NCBI RefSeq assembly: GCF_020544405.1
Contig: NZ_CP065410.1
Span: 3,038,001-3,102,000 of the forward strand
DNA length: 64,000 nucleotides
Direction: 5' to 3'
From: Pseudomonas sp. IAC-BECa141
GTDB taxonomy: Bacteria; Pseudomonadota; Gammaproteobacteria; Pseudomonadales; Pseudomonadaceae
Below are positions 29,422 to 38,799 of the stretch, piece after piece; position 1 is the first letter of the stretch; each line of letters begins with the position of its first letter. The position numbers and the translations under genes were made by a program. The notes under the pieces are model-generated. The model saw only the letters and a list, made by a program, of their open reading frames with translations, was not told the origin of the DNA and searched no databases.

Positions 29422-30276
29422 ATGAATGCTATGACTGATACCTGCTCTACACCGATCACCGGCATCGACTCCCATGCTCATGTGTTTAGCCGTGATCTGA
29501 ATTTGATCGGTGAACGGCGCTACACCCCTGATTACAACGCCACGCTTGAGCAGTATCTGACGCACTTGCACGCTCATGGCCTAAGCCATGGCGTATTGGT
29601 GCAACCGAGCTTTCTCGGTACTGACAATAGCTACTTGCTGGCGGCGTTGAGGCAAGCGCCGGATCAGTTGCGAGGCGTGGTTGTGCTGGAGCCAGGCGTC
29701 AGTCGCGCCATGTTGAATGACATGGATCGCCTGGGCGCGGTCGGCGTTCGCTTGAACCTGATGGGCAAGGCGTTACCTGATTTTCGTAACAGTGCCTGGA
29801 GAGCGTTTTTCAGCCACATTGCTGATCTTGACTGGCATGTCGAATTGCATCGGGAGGTAAAGGATCTGCCTGGGCTGATTCATCAATTGGCCCCGTTCGG
29901 TTTGAAGTTGGTGATCGATCACTTTGGCCGGCCGGATGCCAATTCGGGCGTCGATCAGCCCGGTTTTTGCGAGTTACTGGAGTTGGGGTCAAAAGGTTCG
30001 ATCTGGATGAAGGTATCGGGAATCTATCGTTTGGGAGGTACGCCGCAACAGAACATCAATTTCGCTCGAGTGGCATTACCGCTGCTGGAACAAAGTTTTG
30101 GCGTTCGCCAGTTGGTGTGGGGTAGCGACTGGCCGCATACGCAGCATGAGCAAAGCATCGGTTTTCGCACCGTAGTCGATCAGTTAAAAGCCCTGGAGTG
30201 TTCGCCGCAGGTTAGCTATTCGCTTCTGGTGCAAGCCCCTCGAAGGTTGTTCGGTTTTGCGAAAGGCAAAAGCTGA
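29422..30276 (+). CDS. Amidohydrolase 2 family hydrolase (lactonase-like)
   Basis: A 284-residue TIM-barrel metal-dependent hydrolase. The N-terminal metal motif is DSHAHVF (about residue 17), further ligand positions include the VELHRE and VIDHFGRP strands, and the catalytic aspartate is in WGSDWPH near residue 234. Closest in pattern are 2-pyrone-4,6-dicarboxylate lactonases and related sugar lactonases. With a GntR regulator, an MFS importer and a GntP permease beside it, hydrolysis of an imported lactone to its acid is plausible but unproven. No strong ribosome site precedes the ATG, so a start at the fourth codon is possible. Confidence 0.85.
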   Translation: MNAMTDTCSTPITGIDSHAHVFSRDLNLIGERRYTPDYNATLEQYLTHLHAHGLSHGVLVQPSFLGTDNSYLLAALRQAPDQLRGVVVLEPGVSRAMLNDMDRLGAVGVRLNLMGKALPDFRNSAWRAFFSHIADLDWHVELHREVKDLPGLIHQLAPFGLKLVIDHFGRPDANSGVDQPGFCELLELGSKGSIWMKVSGIYRLGGTPQQNINFARVALPLLEQSFGVRQLVWGSDWPHTQHEQSIGFRTVVDQLKALECSPQVSYSLLVQAPRRLFGFAKGKS

Positions 30277-30429
30277 AACTTGCGCCTGCATTCGCAAATG
30301 CCCATTCATCTCTCCCATTTAAATCAATACCTACAGAACGTTCGACGTGCGACGTTGCATTAAAACCTGCCGTGCCTCATCGGGACGTTTTGTGTAGCAG
30401 CTGATTCCAATTACAAAAGAGCAGATTCC

Positions 30430-30573
30430 ATGAACATGTCATCCGAAATCGAAATTGAACCCACCCAAACGAAGCTTCGCTTATTACATGCACCGACAGG
30501 CGTTACGGTTTCAAACTTTTCTTTCAAATCCGAGTGCAGTTTTTGCGTCGGCCCAACCGAGATCCTTTCATGA
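30430..30573 (+). CDS. Small ORF overlapping the gntP start
   Basis: A 47-codon frame (beginning MNMSSEIEIEPTQTK and ending CVGPTEILS) whose TGA overlaps the ATG of the GntP permease gene (ATGA). AAGAGCAG upstream is a possible ribosome site. The overlap suggests translational coupling, or that this is the remnant of a longer gene. I do not recognise a domain; two cysteines lie near the end. It could equally be non-coding. Confidence 0.3.
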   Translation: MNMSSEIEIEPTQTKLRLLHAPTGVTVSNFSFKSECSFCVGPTEILS

Positions 30574-31955
30574 CCCCCTTAGATATAGACCTGTTACTGA
30601 CCGCATTGGTGAGCGTCCTGGTGCTGGTGGGGCTCATCGTGTCACGTCTCAAAATGCACCCGCTCCTGGCCTTGCTGGTGGTTTCCGTGGGCGTCGGCTT
30701 TGCAACCGGAATGGAGCCGGAATCCATCGTCTCCCACGTGATCACCGGCGCCGGAAAGACACTGGGTGCAGTAGGGGTGGTCATCGCGCTTGGAGCGATG
30801 CTGGGCAAAATTCTTGCTGACGCAGGTGTCACAGAGCAGATCGCCGAGGTCATCCTCAAGCGGACATCGGATCGGATGATCCCTTGGGCCATGATGATGG
30901 TTGCATTTGTAATTGGTATTCCCATGTTTTTCGAGGTAGGCCTGGTGATCATGCTGCCGCTGATATTCAGCGTGGCGCGAAAACTGGAAAGCCAGGCTCG
31001 CTTCAAAGGTTCAGCGTATGTGTATGTGGGTGTTCCGGTGATTGCGGCACTTGCAGCCATGCACGGGATGGTACCGCCGCACCCTGGCCCCTTGACGGCC
31101 ATCGCCGCGCTCAAAACCTCGGTTGGGCCCACAATGCTCTATGGCTTCCTTGCCGCAATTCCTGCAATGATTTTGGGCGGCCCGCTTTATGGCGCATTCA
31201 TTTCGCCGCGTATGAGCACCCGGCCGGATCAGGTTTTGCTGGATCAGTTCACCCTGGCTGAAAAAGCCGACGATCAACCAAGCACCAGCGTATGGCTTGG
31301 CGTGCTGGCAGCCTTGCTACCGGCGATCCTGATGCTGATTCATGCCGTCGCCGAGATGCTATTACCCAAGGGCAATGCAATCCTGAAGATGGCCAGTTTC
31401 TTGGGCAATCCCCTGATAGCCATGCTTCTGGGCGTTCTGTTCGCAGGGGCGAGTCTGGTACTCGCGCGAGGTGGCGATGCAGGGCAACTGCGCGAATCCC
31501 TGGGCAAGAGCCTCAAGCCCATCGCTTCAATCATCATGATCATCGCCGGCGGTGGTGCCTTTCAGGAACTGCTGACCAGCGCCAAGGTAGGCGATGCCAT
31601 TGTGCACCTGACCCAGCAGTCTGCGTTCCCTCCGCTGATCCTGGGTTGGTTGATCGCCATGCTGCTCTCGGTATCTACCGGTTCAGCCACTGTAGGTATC
31701 GTTGGTGCTGCGGGTTTGCTGGCGCCGCTTGCAGGTGCTGATCCCAGCCTCAACCTGCCGCTGCTAGCCTTGTCCATAGGCTGTGGCTCGCTGTTCTTCA
31801 ACTATGCGAACCATGCGGGCTTCTGGATGGTGAAGGAATCCTTTGGCATGACTATGGGCGAAGCCACCAAAACCATTTCGGTGGTTCAATCCATCGTAGC
31901 CGTGGTCGGTTTGATTGTGGTGTTGATGTTGAATGCGGCTGTCACGGTGACTTGA
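30570..31955 (+). CDS. GntP family gluconate/sugar-acid permease
   Basis: A 461-residue membrane protein with about twelve hydrophobic helices and the GntP-family features GKTLGAVGVVIALGAMLGKIL, AAMHGMVPPHPGP near residue 165 and GCGSLFFNYANHAGFW near 405. GntP permeases are proton symporters for gluconate and other sugar acids. The ATG at 30570 overlaps the upstream small ORF; a GTG 36 bases earlier would add twelve residues. It probably belongs to the catabolic set led by the GntR gene, although a 293-base gap separates it from the amidohydrolase. Confidence 0.92.
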   Translation: MTPLDIDLLLTALVSVLVLVGLIVSRLKMHPLLALLVVSVGVGFATGMEPESIVSHVITGAGKTLGAVGVVIALGAMLGKILADAGVTEQIAEVILKRTSDRMIPWAMMMVAFVIGIPMFFEVGLVIMLPLIFSVARKLESQARFKGSAYVYVGVPVIAALAAMHGMVPPHPGPLTAIAALKTSVGPTMLYGFLAAIPAMILGGPLYGAFISPRMSTRPDQVLLDQFTLAEKADDQPSTSVWLGVLAALLPAILMLIHAVAEMLLPKGNAILKMASFLGNPLIAMLLGVLFAGASLVLARGGDAGQLRESLGKSLKPIASIIMIIAGGGAFQELLTSAKVGDAIVHLTQQSAFPPLILGWLIAMLLSVSTGSATVGIVGAAGLLAPLAGADPSLNLPLLALSIGCGSLFFNYANHAGFWMVKESFGMTMGEATKTISVVQSIVAVVGLIVVLMLNAAVTVT

Positions 31956-32092
31956 GTCAGGATCTGTTCGCAGATAGCAACCGTGCCCGAGCGAGTCAGT
32001 CGAGGGGTCAGGCACAGGCTCCTCTACCACAGGAGCAGACACTTGCTCTTCGGGCTCAGGCTTAACCAGCACTTGTGTACAGGAGATACAAA

Positions 32093-32527
32093 ATGCACAT
32101 CGATTGGATCAACTTCACACCCTGGACGTCATTAGGCGGCGGCGCCTTGATAGGGCTGGCGGCCAGCTTGTTCGTTCTCGCTAATGGTCGTATCGCGGGC
32201 ATCAGCGGCTTGCTAGGTAGCGTGATGCAATTTGATAGTGAAGGCTGGAGCGAAAAGGCGTTGTTTCTTCTTGGTCTTTTACTTGCGCCCTTGTTGTGGG
32301 GAGCGTTGACCGTTTTGCCGGAAATAGAGATCAAGACAGAGTGGCCGGCCCTGATTATTGCGGGGCTGCTCGTCGGCGTGGGAACCCGTTACGGCTCGGG
32401 CTGTACGAGTGGTCACGGCGTGTGCGGGATCTCCCGGTTGTCTCCTCGCTCCATCGTGGCAACGGTGTGTTTTATGACCGCCGGCTTCGCAACGGTGTAC
32501 GTCATTCGTCATGTTTTGGGAGCTTGA
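32093..32527 (+). CDS. YeeE/YedE family protein, first half
   Basis: A 144-residue membrane protein with four hydrophobic helices and the YeeE/YedE (TsuA-like) signature [21 protein letters not shown] near residues 107-127, whose cysteines line the transport path for sulfur compounds such as thiosulfate. AGGAG lies nine bases before the ATG at 32093. It is followed after two bases by its second half, the usual split arrangement of this family. Confidence 0.9.
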   Translation: MHIDWINFTPWTSLGGGALIGLAASLFVLANGRIAGISGLLGSVMQFDSEGWSEKALFLLGLLLAPLLWGALTVLPEIEIKTEWPALIIAGLLVGVGTRYGSGCTSGHGVCGISRLSPRSIVATVCFMTAGFATVYVIRHVLGA

Positions 32528-32529
32528 AG

Positions 32530-32949
32530 ATGATCAAGTTGAGCGCATTTTTTGCAGGGTTGATCTTTGGCTTAGGTCTACTCCTGGCAGGCATGGCGAA
32601 CCCTGCCAAGGTATTGGCTTTTCTTGATGTCGCCGGAGCTTGGGATCCGTCACTTGCTCTGGTGATGGGAGGGGCGATTGCAGTGGCGATTATTCCCCTG
32701 AATTGGGCGCGCAAGAACAAGCAATCCTTGCTGGGTGCCCGCATGCAGATACCCGTAAAGCGAGAGCTGGACTCCCGCTTGATTGGCGGCAGTCTAGTGT
32801 TCGGTGTTGGTTGGGGAATTGCGGGGATTTGTCCTGGGCCGGCTGTAGCTACTCTGCTGACGGGGCACTGGCAAATAATCATTTTCGTGTTGGCTATGTT
32901 GGCCGGTATGTATTTGTTCTCTGTATTGGAAAGCCGACGCGTGTGTTGA
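32530..32949 (+). CDS. YeeE/YedE partner (DUF6691 family)
   Basis: A 139-residue membrane protein and the second half of a split YeeE/YedE transporter. It has the family pattern FGLGLLLAGMANPAKVLAFLD near the N-terminus and GVGWGIAGICPGPAVATL near residue 100, the latter holding the conserved cysteine. The gene starts two bases after the first half and both should be translated together. A sulfur-compound import role is known for relatives and is inferred here; no rhodanese or sulfur regulator is adjacent. Confidence 0.9.
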   Translation: MIKLSAFFAGLIFGLGLLLAGMANPAKVLAFLDVAGAWDPSLALVMGGAIAVAIIPLNWARKNKQSLLGARMQIPVKRELDSRLIGGSLVFGVGWGIAGICPGPAVATLLTGHWQIIIFVLAMLAGMYLFSVLESRRVC

Positions 32950-33037
32950 TCAGGTGATAACCATGGACGTAAATGACGGAAACGCTGTCCGATACCTCCA
33001 CCCTCCGAGTGTTCTATTGAGACGCCGCTCCCTGATA

Positions 33038-36000
33038 TCAGAATCGCGTTGCAAGTCTGAGCATCAGCGCATGAGATCTGGAGTCGTCCCCCAATCCGTA
33101 TGACCCTTGATAGGTCACGCCTGTCGTCAAGCCACCGGGCAGTGAGAAGTCAGCTCCCAGTGCGACGGTCATCAGGTTTTCGCTTTGCCCCTGGGTGGAC
33201 ACGCCATAGGTGGCGTCACTGATGTCGGCGTACCCCATGTGCGCCGTGCTGTCACCGCTGAAGGTGTGGCTGTATTCGAGGCGACCACGCAGCGTCACTT
33301 CCGTCGGCTTCAGCGACAGGCCATATTGCCCCCGCAAACCACCGGTTCCGGACAACACGCTCATGCGTTGTGCCGCGTATGCAAGGTCGAACGCGCCGCT
33401 GCCGGATTCGCGAAATCCATCGAGCTTCGTCGATGACACGTCGACACGGCCATAAGGTGCGATACGCCAGGTGTCTTCCCTGAATTCATAACCCGAGCTG
33501 AGCGAGCCGAAGATCTGATCGCCGTCACGCGAGCCCTTGGCGTATCCGCCGTTATCGGTCACATAGCGGCGACTGTCGAACGACAGGTTGCTATACCCAA
33601 GCAAGCCGTCGATGAACACGCGGCCAGGGTGGAAGCTGCCGTAGATCGCGCCGCTGAATGAATCGCCTTTGCTGTGGCTGCCTTCGGAGCCGATATCGCT
33701 GGAGTCCCGGCCGTACCCGAAACCGATGCCGGCGGTGAAGGCATCGAAGAAGCGATAGTCGACGCCGGCGCTCATACCGACCATGGTGCTGTCGAGCTTC
33801 ACATCGTCTCGGCGGGTATCACTGACGTTGACGTAGCCACCACTCCAGAACGACAGGTTCTCATCTCCCAGCAATCCGCTGTTTGAGCCGGGGGCTGCGG
33901 ACAATTGTGGGGAGGCTGTGCGATCGCTGCCACTGAGTGACGACAGTGCCTGGTACATCTCCGAGGCGCTGGTATTGCCGGTGCGTGACTGGCGTGATTG
34001 CGGCAAGCCGAGTTGCAGGTTGAAGCTGCTGCCACGACGGTTCTCTTTGTCGTGCAGTTGTTCGAGGCGGTCGTTGAAGTTGTCGATCTGTGCGCGGGCA
34101 AAACGTGCGGCACTTTGCGCTTGGGCGCCGAGCATGCCGATCACTTCCTGGTCTTTGCTCGGGTCGGAACGTCCGGCCACTTGCAGCGTCAGGGTGATGG
34201 GTTGCGACGCGCCCCAGCGATTGCTGAGGGTGTAACGGATGATCGCAGCGCCTGAAGCTTGTGCGGCAGCCACAAATGTCAGACTCGTCCCGCTGAGCGT
34301 CGTCTGTCCCATGGCTTTGGAAGGCGTGTCCACCAATGCCGCGCCGGTGAATGGCCCGCCGCTGATGCCATCCGCCAGGTTCACGGTGACTGCCTGCCCG
34401 GCGTACAAGGATGCGCTGCGGTCGGCGCCGCTTGGCAACGTGCCGCCGATGCTCAGGCTGTAAGCGACATTGAGCGTCGCACCGGTGGCGTCCGTGATTT
34501 GCACGGCAATGGTCGCCGAGCCTGCTTCCGAAGGTGTGCCGGAAATTGTCCCGGAGGAGGCATCGATGTTCAGGCCCGACGGCAGACCAGTGGCGCTGAA
34601 ACGATAGGGGCTGCTGCCACCGCTTACGCTCAATGCTTGTGAGTAACGGGCACCGATTGTTGCCGCTGGCAGCGATCCGGCGGCGGGGGAAACGATCAGG
34701 GTAGGGGCTGAAATCGTCAGATTGACCGTCGCTGCCGGCGAGGTGCCTGAGGCATTACTGGCGGTGTAGGTGAAGCTGTCCGTCCCGGAGAACCCGGCCA
34801 CTGGCGTATAGGTGATCGTCAGGCCTCGGGCCATCGCACTGCCGTGCATTGGTGCAGTGACAACCGCGACCGACGTGGCTGTTCCTCCCGCCAGAGACAG
34901 CGCAATACTGCCGCTGCTATTGGCAGCGATGGCGGCGGAAACCGGGTTGGCCACAGGCACTGGCCCACCCGCAATGCTCAGCGTGTAATTGGCATTGCCG
35001 ACGGCGCCATGTTGATCCGTCACGCTGACAGAGAGGTTGTAGCTGCCAGGACTGGCGGGCGTACCACTCAGAACGCCACTGGCTGCATCGAGAGTCAGCC
35101 CTGCGGGAACTCCGGAGCTTGTATAGCTGTAAGGCGCCGAGCCCCCGGTCGAGCTGAATGATTGACTGTAGGCCGTTCCCGCCTGACCGGCAGGCAACGC
35201 ACCGGCAGCCGGGGTCAACACCAGTGTCGGCGCCGTCACCGTTAGCGTGACCGTCGCGGGGGAGGAGGTGCCCGACAAGTTACTGGCGGTGTAGGTGAAG
35301 CTATCTGGGCCTGAGTAACCTGATGCCGGCGTATAGCTGATGGAGGTGCCGCTGGCGGTGGCAAGCCCGTGTAAAGGGGCGGATGCAACGGCAACCGACG
35401 TCGCAGTGCCGCCTGAGAGGGCCAAAGTGATCGGATTGCCGGAACTGTTGGAAGCCACGGTCGCGGAGACATTGCTCGCATCCGGCGCAGCGACGGCCCG
35501 AGTGACCGTGATGGTGTACAGGTGCGTGGTACTCCCGTCCTGGGCAGTACCCAATACGCTGATCGTGTTCGACCCCGTGTTCAGGCTGATTGCTGGCGAT
35601 GTAGCACCCGAGCCCACACTCATTCCGTTGATCGTGATCGTAGCGTTACTGTCGGAGGCCGTCGGCGTGAAGGTGATTGAAGATACGTTGCTCGCGACCG
35701 CGACATTGTAGGTACTGGTGCCCGATGAAAATGAAGGCGACAAGGTACCGGCTGAAGGGATCAGGTTCGACAGGGTGGCATCGCTGGAAACCGCCGCACC
35801 ACAGTTGATGGTCACCGTGCTCAGGTAGGTGCCGACCTTGGTGCTGATGAACAGCCCGTTGGTCAGATTTGCAGCCGAAGCACTGCCCGCATGACTACCT
35901 GCACTGCCGGTGTTGCTGCGGTAGTCGAAGTAGGGCGAGAACGTGGTCGGGTTGCGCAGGATCACGTTATCGGCGGACGACGGATTGCTGTTGCCGACGT

Positions 36001-36262
36001 TGCCGCCGTTGTCACTGAACGTGACCGAGACGCTCTCGCCGGCAGAAAAGGAACCAGCAGGAAAGGAGCGAGAAAAGCTACCCGAACCGCTCAAACCGTT
36101 GAGCGTCGTGCAGCTGGCCGATAACGCGTACGCCGAAGATGAAACAAACAGCAGGCTGCAAATGGCGAGTGCCATGAACACAAAAAATCTGGAAACCCTG
36201 AATGAAACGTACCGACCGTTCAGTACCGTTGTTTTGCAGACAAGCTTTTGCGTTGAATACAT
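33038..36262 (-). CDS. Autotransporter with cadherin-like/Ig repeats
   Basis: A 1074-residue type V secretion protein. An extended signal region (1-46, hydrophobic helix 27-46) is followed by a small N-terminal domain with Cys51 and Cys154, a cadherin-like beta-sandwich domain (161-255), and two tandem units of about 172 residues (260-432 and 437-607). Each unit joins a cadherin-like segment (DSFTYTASN) to a putative Ig domain (LSGTPASPG-type). A linker with a short helical part follows, then a C-terminal beta-barrel (about 800-1074) ending LATRF. The passenger is probably a surface adhesin. It is convergent with the YeeE/YedE pair. Confidence 0.88.
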   Translation of the reverse strand: MYSTQKLVCKTTVLNGRYVSFRVSRFFVFMALAICSLLFVSSSAYALSASCTTLNGLSGSGSFSRSFPAGSFSAGESVSVTFSDNGGNVGNSNPSSADNVILRNPTTFSPYFDYRSNTGSAGSHAGSASAANLTNGLFISTKVGTYLSTVTINCGAAVSSDATLSNLIPSAGTLSPSFSSGTSTYNVAVASNVSSITFTPTASDSNATITINGMSVGSGATSPAISLNTGSNTISVLGTAQDGSTTHLYTITVTRAVAAPDASNVSATVASNSSGNPITLALSGGTATSVAVASAPLHGLATASGTSISYTPASGYSGPDSFTYTASNLSGTSSPATVTLTVTAPTLVLTPAAGALPAGQAGTAYSQSFSSTGGSAPYSYTSSGVPAGLTLDAASGVLSGTPASPGSYNLSVSVTDQHGAVGNANYTLSIAGGPVPVANPVSAAIAANSSGSIALSLAGGTATSVAVVTAPMHGSAMARGLTITYTPVAGFSGTDSFTYTASNASGTSPAATVNLTISAPTLIVSPAAGSLPAATIGARYSQALSVSGGSSPYRFSATGLPSGLNIDASSGTISGTPSEAGSATIAVQITDATGATLNVAYSLSIGGTLPSGADRSASLYAGQAVTVNLADGISGGPFTGAALVDTPSKAMGQTTLSGTSLTFVAAAQASGAAIIRYTLSNRWGASQPITLTLQVAGRSDPSKDQEVIGMLGAQAQSAARFARAQIDNFNDRLEQLHDKENRRGSSFNLQLGLPQSRQSRTGNTSASEMYQALSSLSGSDRTASPQLSAAPGSNSGLLGDENLSFWSGGYVNVSDTRRDDVKLDSTMVGMSAGVDYRFFDAFTAGIGFGYGRDSSDIGSEGSHSKGDSFSGAIYGSFHPGRVFIDGLLGYSNLSFDSRRYVTDNGGYAKGSRDGDQIFGSLSSGYEFREDTWRIAPYGRVDVSSTKLDGFRESGSGAFDLAYAAQRMSVLSGTGGLRGQYGLSLKPTEVTLRGRLEYSHTFSGDSTAHMGYADISDATYGVSTQGQSENLMTVALGADFSLPGGLTTGVTYQGSYGLGDDSRSHALMLRLATRF

Positions 36263-36414
36263 GCAGAGAAACCTGATTCAGAGGCGGAGCGCGCGCGATG
36301 CTGCCCATTCTGGCGACTCGTACGATATCGACTGCGCAGAATGAGTCTTTAAGCCGTAGTTAGAGGTGACTTGCGTGAATCTGAATGGCAGCGGGGAAGA
36401 GGTGAAAGCGCAGA

Positions 36415-36463
36415 GCGCCGCTCTAAAGGATGCTCCGGACATCACTATCGCCCAGAGCGGCGC
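36415..36463. repeat. Perfect 10-bp inverted repeat upstream of the autotransporter
   Basis: GCGCCGCTCT (36415-36424) and AGAGCGGCGC (36454-36463) are perfect inverted copies separated by 29 bases. A third half-copy, AGAGCG at 36412-36417, overlaps the first. They lie about 150-200 bases upstream of the autotransporter start and could form a long hairpin or a pair of binding sites. Confidence 0.5.
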
Positions 36464-36495
36464 CTTGTTTGACCGAATAGGTTTCTACCGAGGTA

Positions 36496-36957
36496 TCAAA
36501 ACATCTTCTTTAACATAATATACATTACACGTAACAAAATATTACAACGTGAAACCGCTTCGCTGATCAACCCGAATCCATTCTCGCCATTCAGCAATCT
36601 GGATGCTTTCCAGATTCCGCCCGGTACGTGGAACTGCAGTTGCTGTCCAGCCAGGACGTCACTACCCATCACCAATGTCTGTAGTGAACCGTCTGCATGA
36701 ATCAGGCTGTATTCGATGGCGTCGCCCAGATGGAAATAATGCAGGATGTCGGAATGATTGAAATGAAACTGGCCCACCGGCGATTCCTCGGTCAGCAAGT
36801 AGTAAATCGACGTCATCAGATACCGCGGTCCGCCGATAGTTTCGAGCATGTCCCGGTGGTCGGCCTGATAGGTTCTGCGAAAAAAACCGCCTTCAACGTG
36901 CGGTTCCAGATCCAGAGCAGTGATCACGTCCTTGGCGGTCATATGACTTAGTTTCAT
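36496..36957 (-). CDS. DUF985 cupin-like protein with replaced C-terminus
   Basis: A 153-residue frame. Residues 1-133 match the DUF985 (cupin_5) family: EPHVEGGFFRRTYQA, TSIYYLLTEESPVGQFHFNHSDILHYF and FHVPGGIWKAS are typical. After GFGLISEAVS the family normally continues with an acidic PGFxYAD segment. Here it is replaced by about 18 residues encoded by a sharply A/T-rich stretch (36500-36545). The gene therefore seems to have lost its 3' end by a junction or deletion. It may still fold, as the cupin core is present, but could be a decaying pseudogene. Confidence 0.7.
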   Translation of the reverse strand: MKLSHMTAKDVITALDLEPHVEGGFFRRTYQADHRDMLETIGGPRYLMTSIYYLLTEESPVGQFHFNHSDILHYFHLGDAIEYSLIHADGSLQTLVMGSDVLAGQQLQFHVPGGIWKASRLLNGENGFGLISEAVSRCNILLRVMYIMLKKMF

Positions 36958-37230
36958 AGGCTTTCCCAGTCATTTTCGATGTGCTTCGTGTATAGCTCAA
37001 CTAAACATCTATTTACTTGAGCTAACTATAAGCGCTCCTGGAGCAGGAGGATTTGCTGTCACATCTGCCCTCCTTTGGCTCAAAACTATGCGGCCGCAGC
37101 TAGTGAGACCGACGCCCTCAGGTTTTTCCCTGCAGTTGATTTTAATCAAACACACATGCGCGCTTCTCGACGAAATTAATCCTCGACGTTCGCGGTCAAT
37201 GCCGACCATTCCGTCTCGTGGAGGTACGTC
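36958..37230. other. Divergent intergenic region before the antiporter
   Basis: This 273-base stretch separates the truncated cupin from the antiporter gene. It carries an Anr/Dnr box at 37136-37149 and the strong ribosome site GGAGG near 37218. No coding sequence is convincing. It marks the left boundary of the Anr-box-rich block. Confidence 0.5.
37136..37149 (+). promoter_or_regulatory. Anr/Dnr box TTGAT-TTTA-ATCAA
   Basis: A perfect 10/10 match to TTGAT-N4-ATCAA, centred about 88 bases before the antiporter ATG. If centred at -41.5 it would place a transcript start near 37184, leaving a leader of about 47 bases. FNR-type activation under low oxygen is expected. Confidence 0.85.
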
Positions 37231-38724
37231 ATGGCTACTCAACTACAAGACATCCAACCGGGCGCTACCCCCGCCCAACATCCCCCACTGGCCGGCAGCT
37301 TACCCAAAACCGAGCCCAAGCGACTCACTCTGAGCCTTCTGGTCGCTCTGGTGGTGGGATCGATGATCGGCAGCGGGATTTTCAGCCTTCCTCAAAACAT
37401 GGCGGCCAGCGCCGGGGCCGGGGCGATCCTCATTGGCTGGCTGATCACCGGCGGCGGCATGCTATCGCTGGCACTGGTCTATCAGTCCCTGTCCAACCGC
37501 CAGCCGGCATTGGATAACGGTGTGTTTGCCTATGCTCGGGCACTCGGTGGTGACTTTCTCAGTTTCAACTCTGCCTGGGGCTACTGGATCAGTGCCTGGA
37601 TCGGCAACGTCAGCTATCTGGTGATTCTGTTTGCCGCGCTCAGTTACTTCTTTCCAGCATTTGGTGAAGGCAATAACAAAGCAGCGATTGCCGGCGCGTC
37701 AGTGGTGCTCTGGTCCTTGCACTGGATGATCTTGCGGGGCATGCGTACGGCGGCTCGTGCCAATGCCTTGAGCACCGCGGCCAAGATTGTGCCGCTGTTG
37801 CTGTTCATCGGCTTCGTGATCGCGGCGTTCCGGCGCGACACGTTCGCCATGGACTTCTGGGGAACACCGGGGCTGGGCAGCACTCTCGACCAAGTCAAAA
37901 GCACAATGCTGGTGACGGTTTGGGTGTTTATCGGCATCGAAGGCGCCAATGTGTTTTCTGCCCGCGCGGCAGAGCGCGCCGATGTCGGACGCGCCACTGT
38001 CATCGGTTTTATCATCACCTTATTGTTGTTGATCGCGGTGTCCCTGCTGTCACTGGGCATACTCAAACAACCGGAACTGGCCGCCCTTAAAAATCCTTCG
38101 ATGGCCGGCGTACTGCAGGCCGCCGTCGGACCATGGGGTGCCGTGCTGATCAGCATCGGTTTGATTGTTTCGGTCGGTGGCGCCCTACTCGCCTGGACAC
38201 TGCTGGCGGCTGAATCGGTGTTCACACCGGCGAAAGAAAAGGTCATGCCACCGTCGCTTGGTAAGGAGTCCGCCCGGGGCGTGCCTGCCCACGCTTTGTG
38301 GCTGACCAACGGATGCATCCAGCTGTTTTTGCTGTTGACGCTTTACTCGAGCGCCAGTTACCTGGCACTGATTTCTCTTGCCACCTCGATGATCCTGCTG
38401 CCCTACCTGCTCAGCAGTCTGTATGCATTGAAAATGACCTGGCAGGGCGAAACCTACGCCGGTCATCGCGCCTTGCAAGTGCGAGACCTGGCCATCGCGC
38501 TGGTCGCCACGCTGTATTGCGTCTGGTTGCTGTACGCCGCAGGCCCCAAATACTTGCTGCTCAGCGCGTTGCTCTACGCCCCTGGCTCACTGATCTACCT
38601 GGGCACACTGAAAGCCCGTGAGGGTCAGCCTCTTGGCGGTCCCGAGACAGGTTTGCTGATCATCATCTGGATCGCAGCGGCCTATGCGGGCTGGATGCTG
38701 TGGTCCGGGACGTTGACGCTGTAA
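37231..38724 (+). CDS. APC family basic amino-acid antiporter (ArcD-like)
   Basis: A 497-residue transporter with about twelve hydrophobic helices and the APC-superfamily glycine motif VVGSMIGSGIFSLPQNMA (residues 41-58). It resembles arginine/ornithine and lysine antiporters (ArcD/LysP-type), including VWVFIGIEGANVFSARAAERADVG near residue 230. ArcD imports arginine for the Anr-controlled deiminase pathway, and the perfect Anr box upstream agrees with an anaerobic role. No arcABC genes are adjacent, so the exact substrate pair is uncertain. It is followed by hsp20 after 75 bases, probably on one transcript. Confidence 0.85.
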   Translation: MATQLQDIQPGATPAQHPPLAGSLPKTEPKRLTLSLLVALVVGSMIGSGIFSLPQNMAASAGAGAILIGWLITGGGMLSLALVYQSLSNRQPALDNGVFAYARALGGDFLSFNSAWGYWISAWIGNVSYLVILFAALSYFFPAFGEGNNKAAIAGASVVLWSLHWMILRGMRTAARANALSTAAKIVPLLLFIGFVIAAFRRDTFAMDFWGTPGLGSTLDQVKSTMLVTVWVFIGIEGANVFSARAAERADVGRATVIGFIITLLLLIAVSLLSLGILKQPELAALKNPSMAGVLQAAVGPWGAVLISIGLIVSVGGALLAWTLLAAESVFTPAKEKVMPPSLGKESARGVPAHALWLTNGCIQLFLLLTLYSSASYLALISLATSMILLPYLLSSLYALKMTWQGETYAGHRALQVRDLAIALVATLYCVWLLYAAGPKYLLLSALLYAPGSLIYLGTLKAREGQPLGGPETGLLIIIWIAAAYAGWMLWSGTLTL

Positions 38725-38799
38725 GGAGTTCTTTCAGTCTGCGCGGTTCGCCGACAGGACGTCCGACGCTGCGCCTTCAATCCGAGAGGAGTACCGAAA

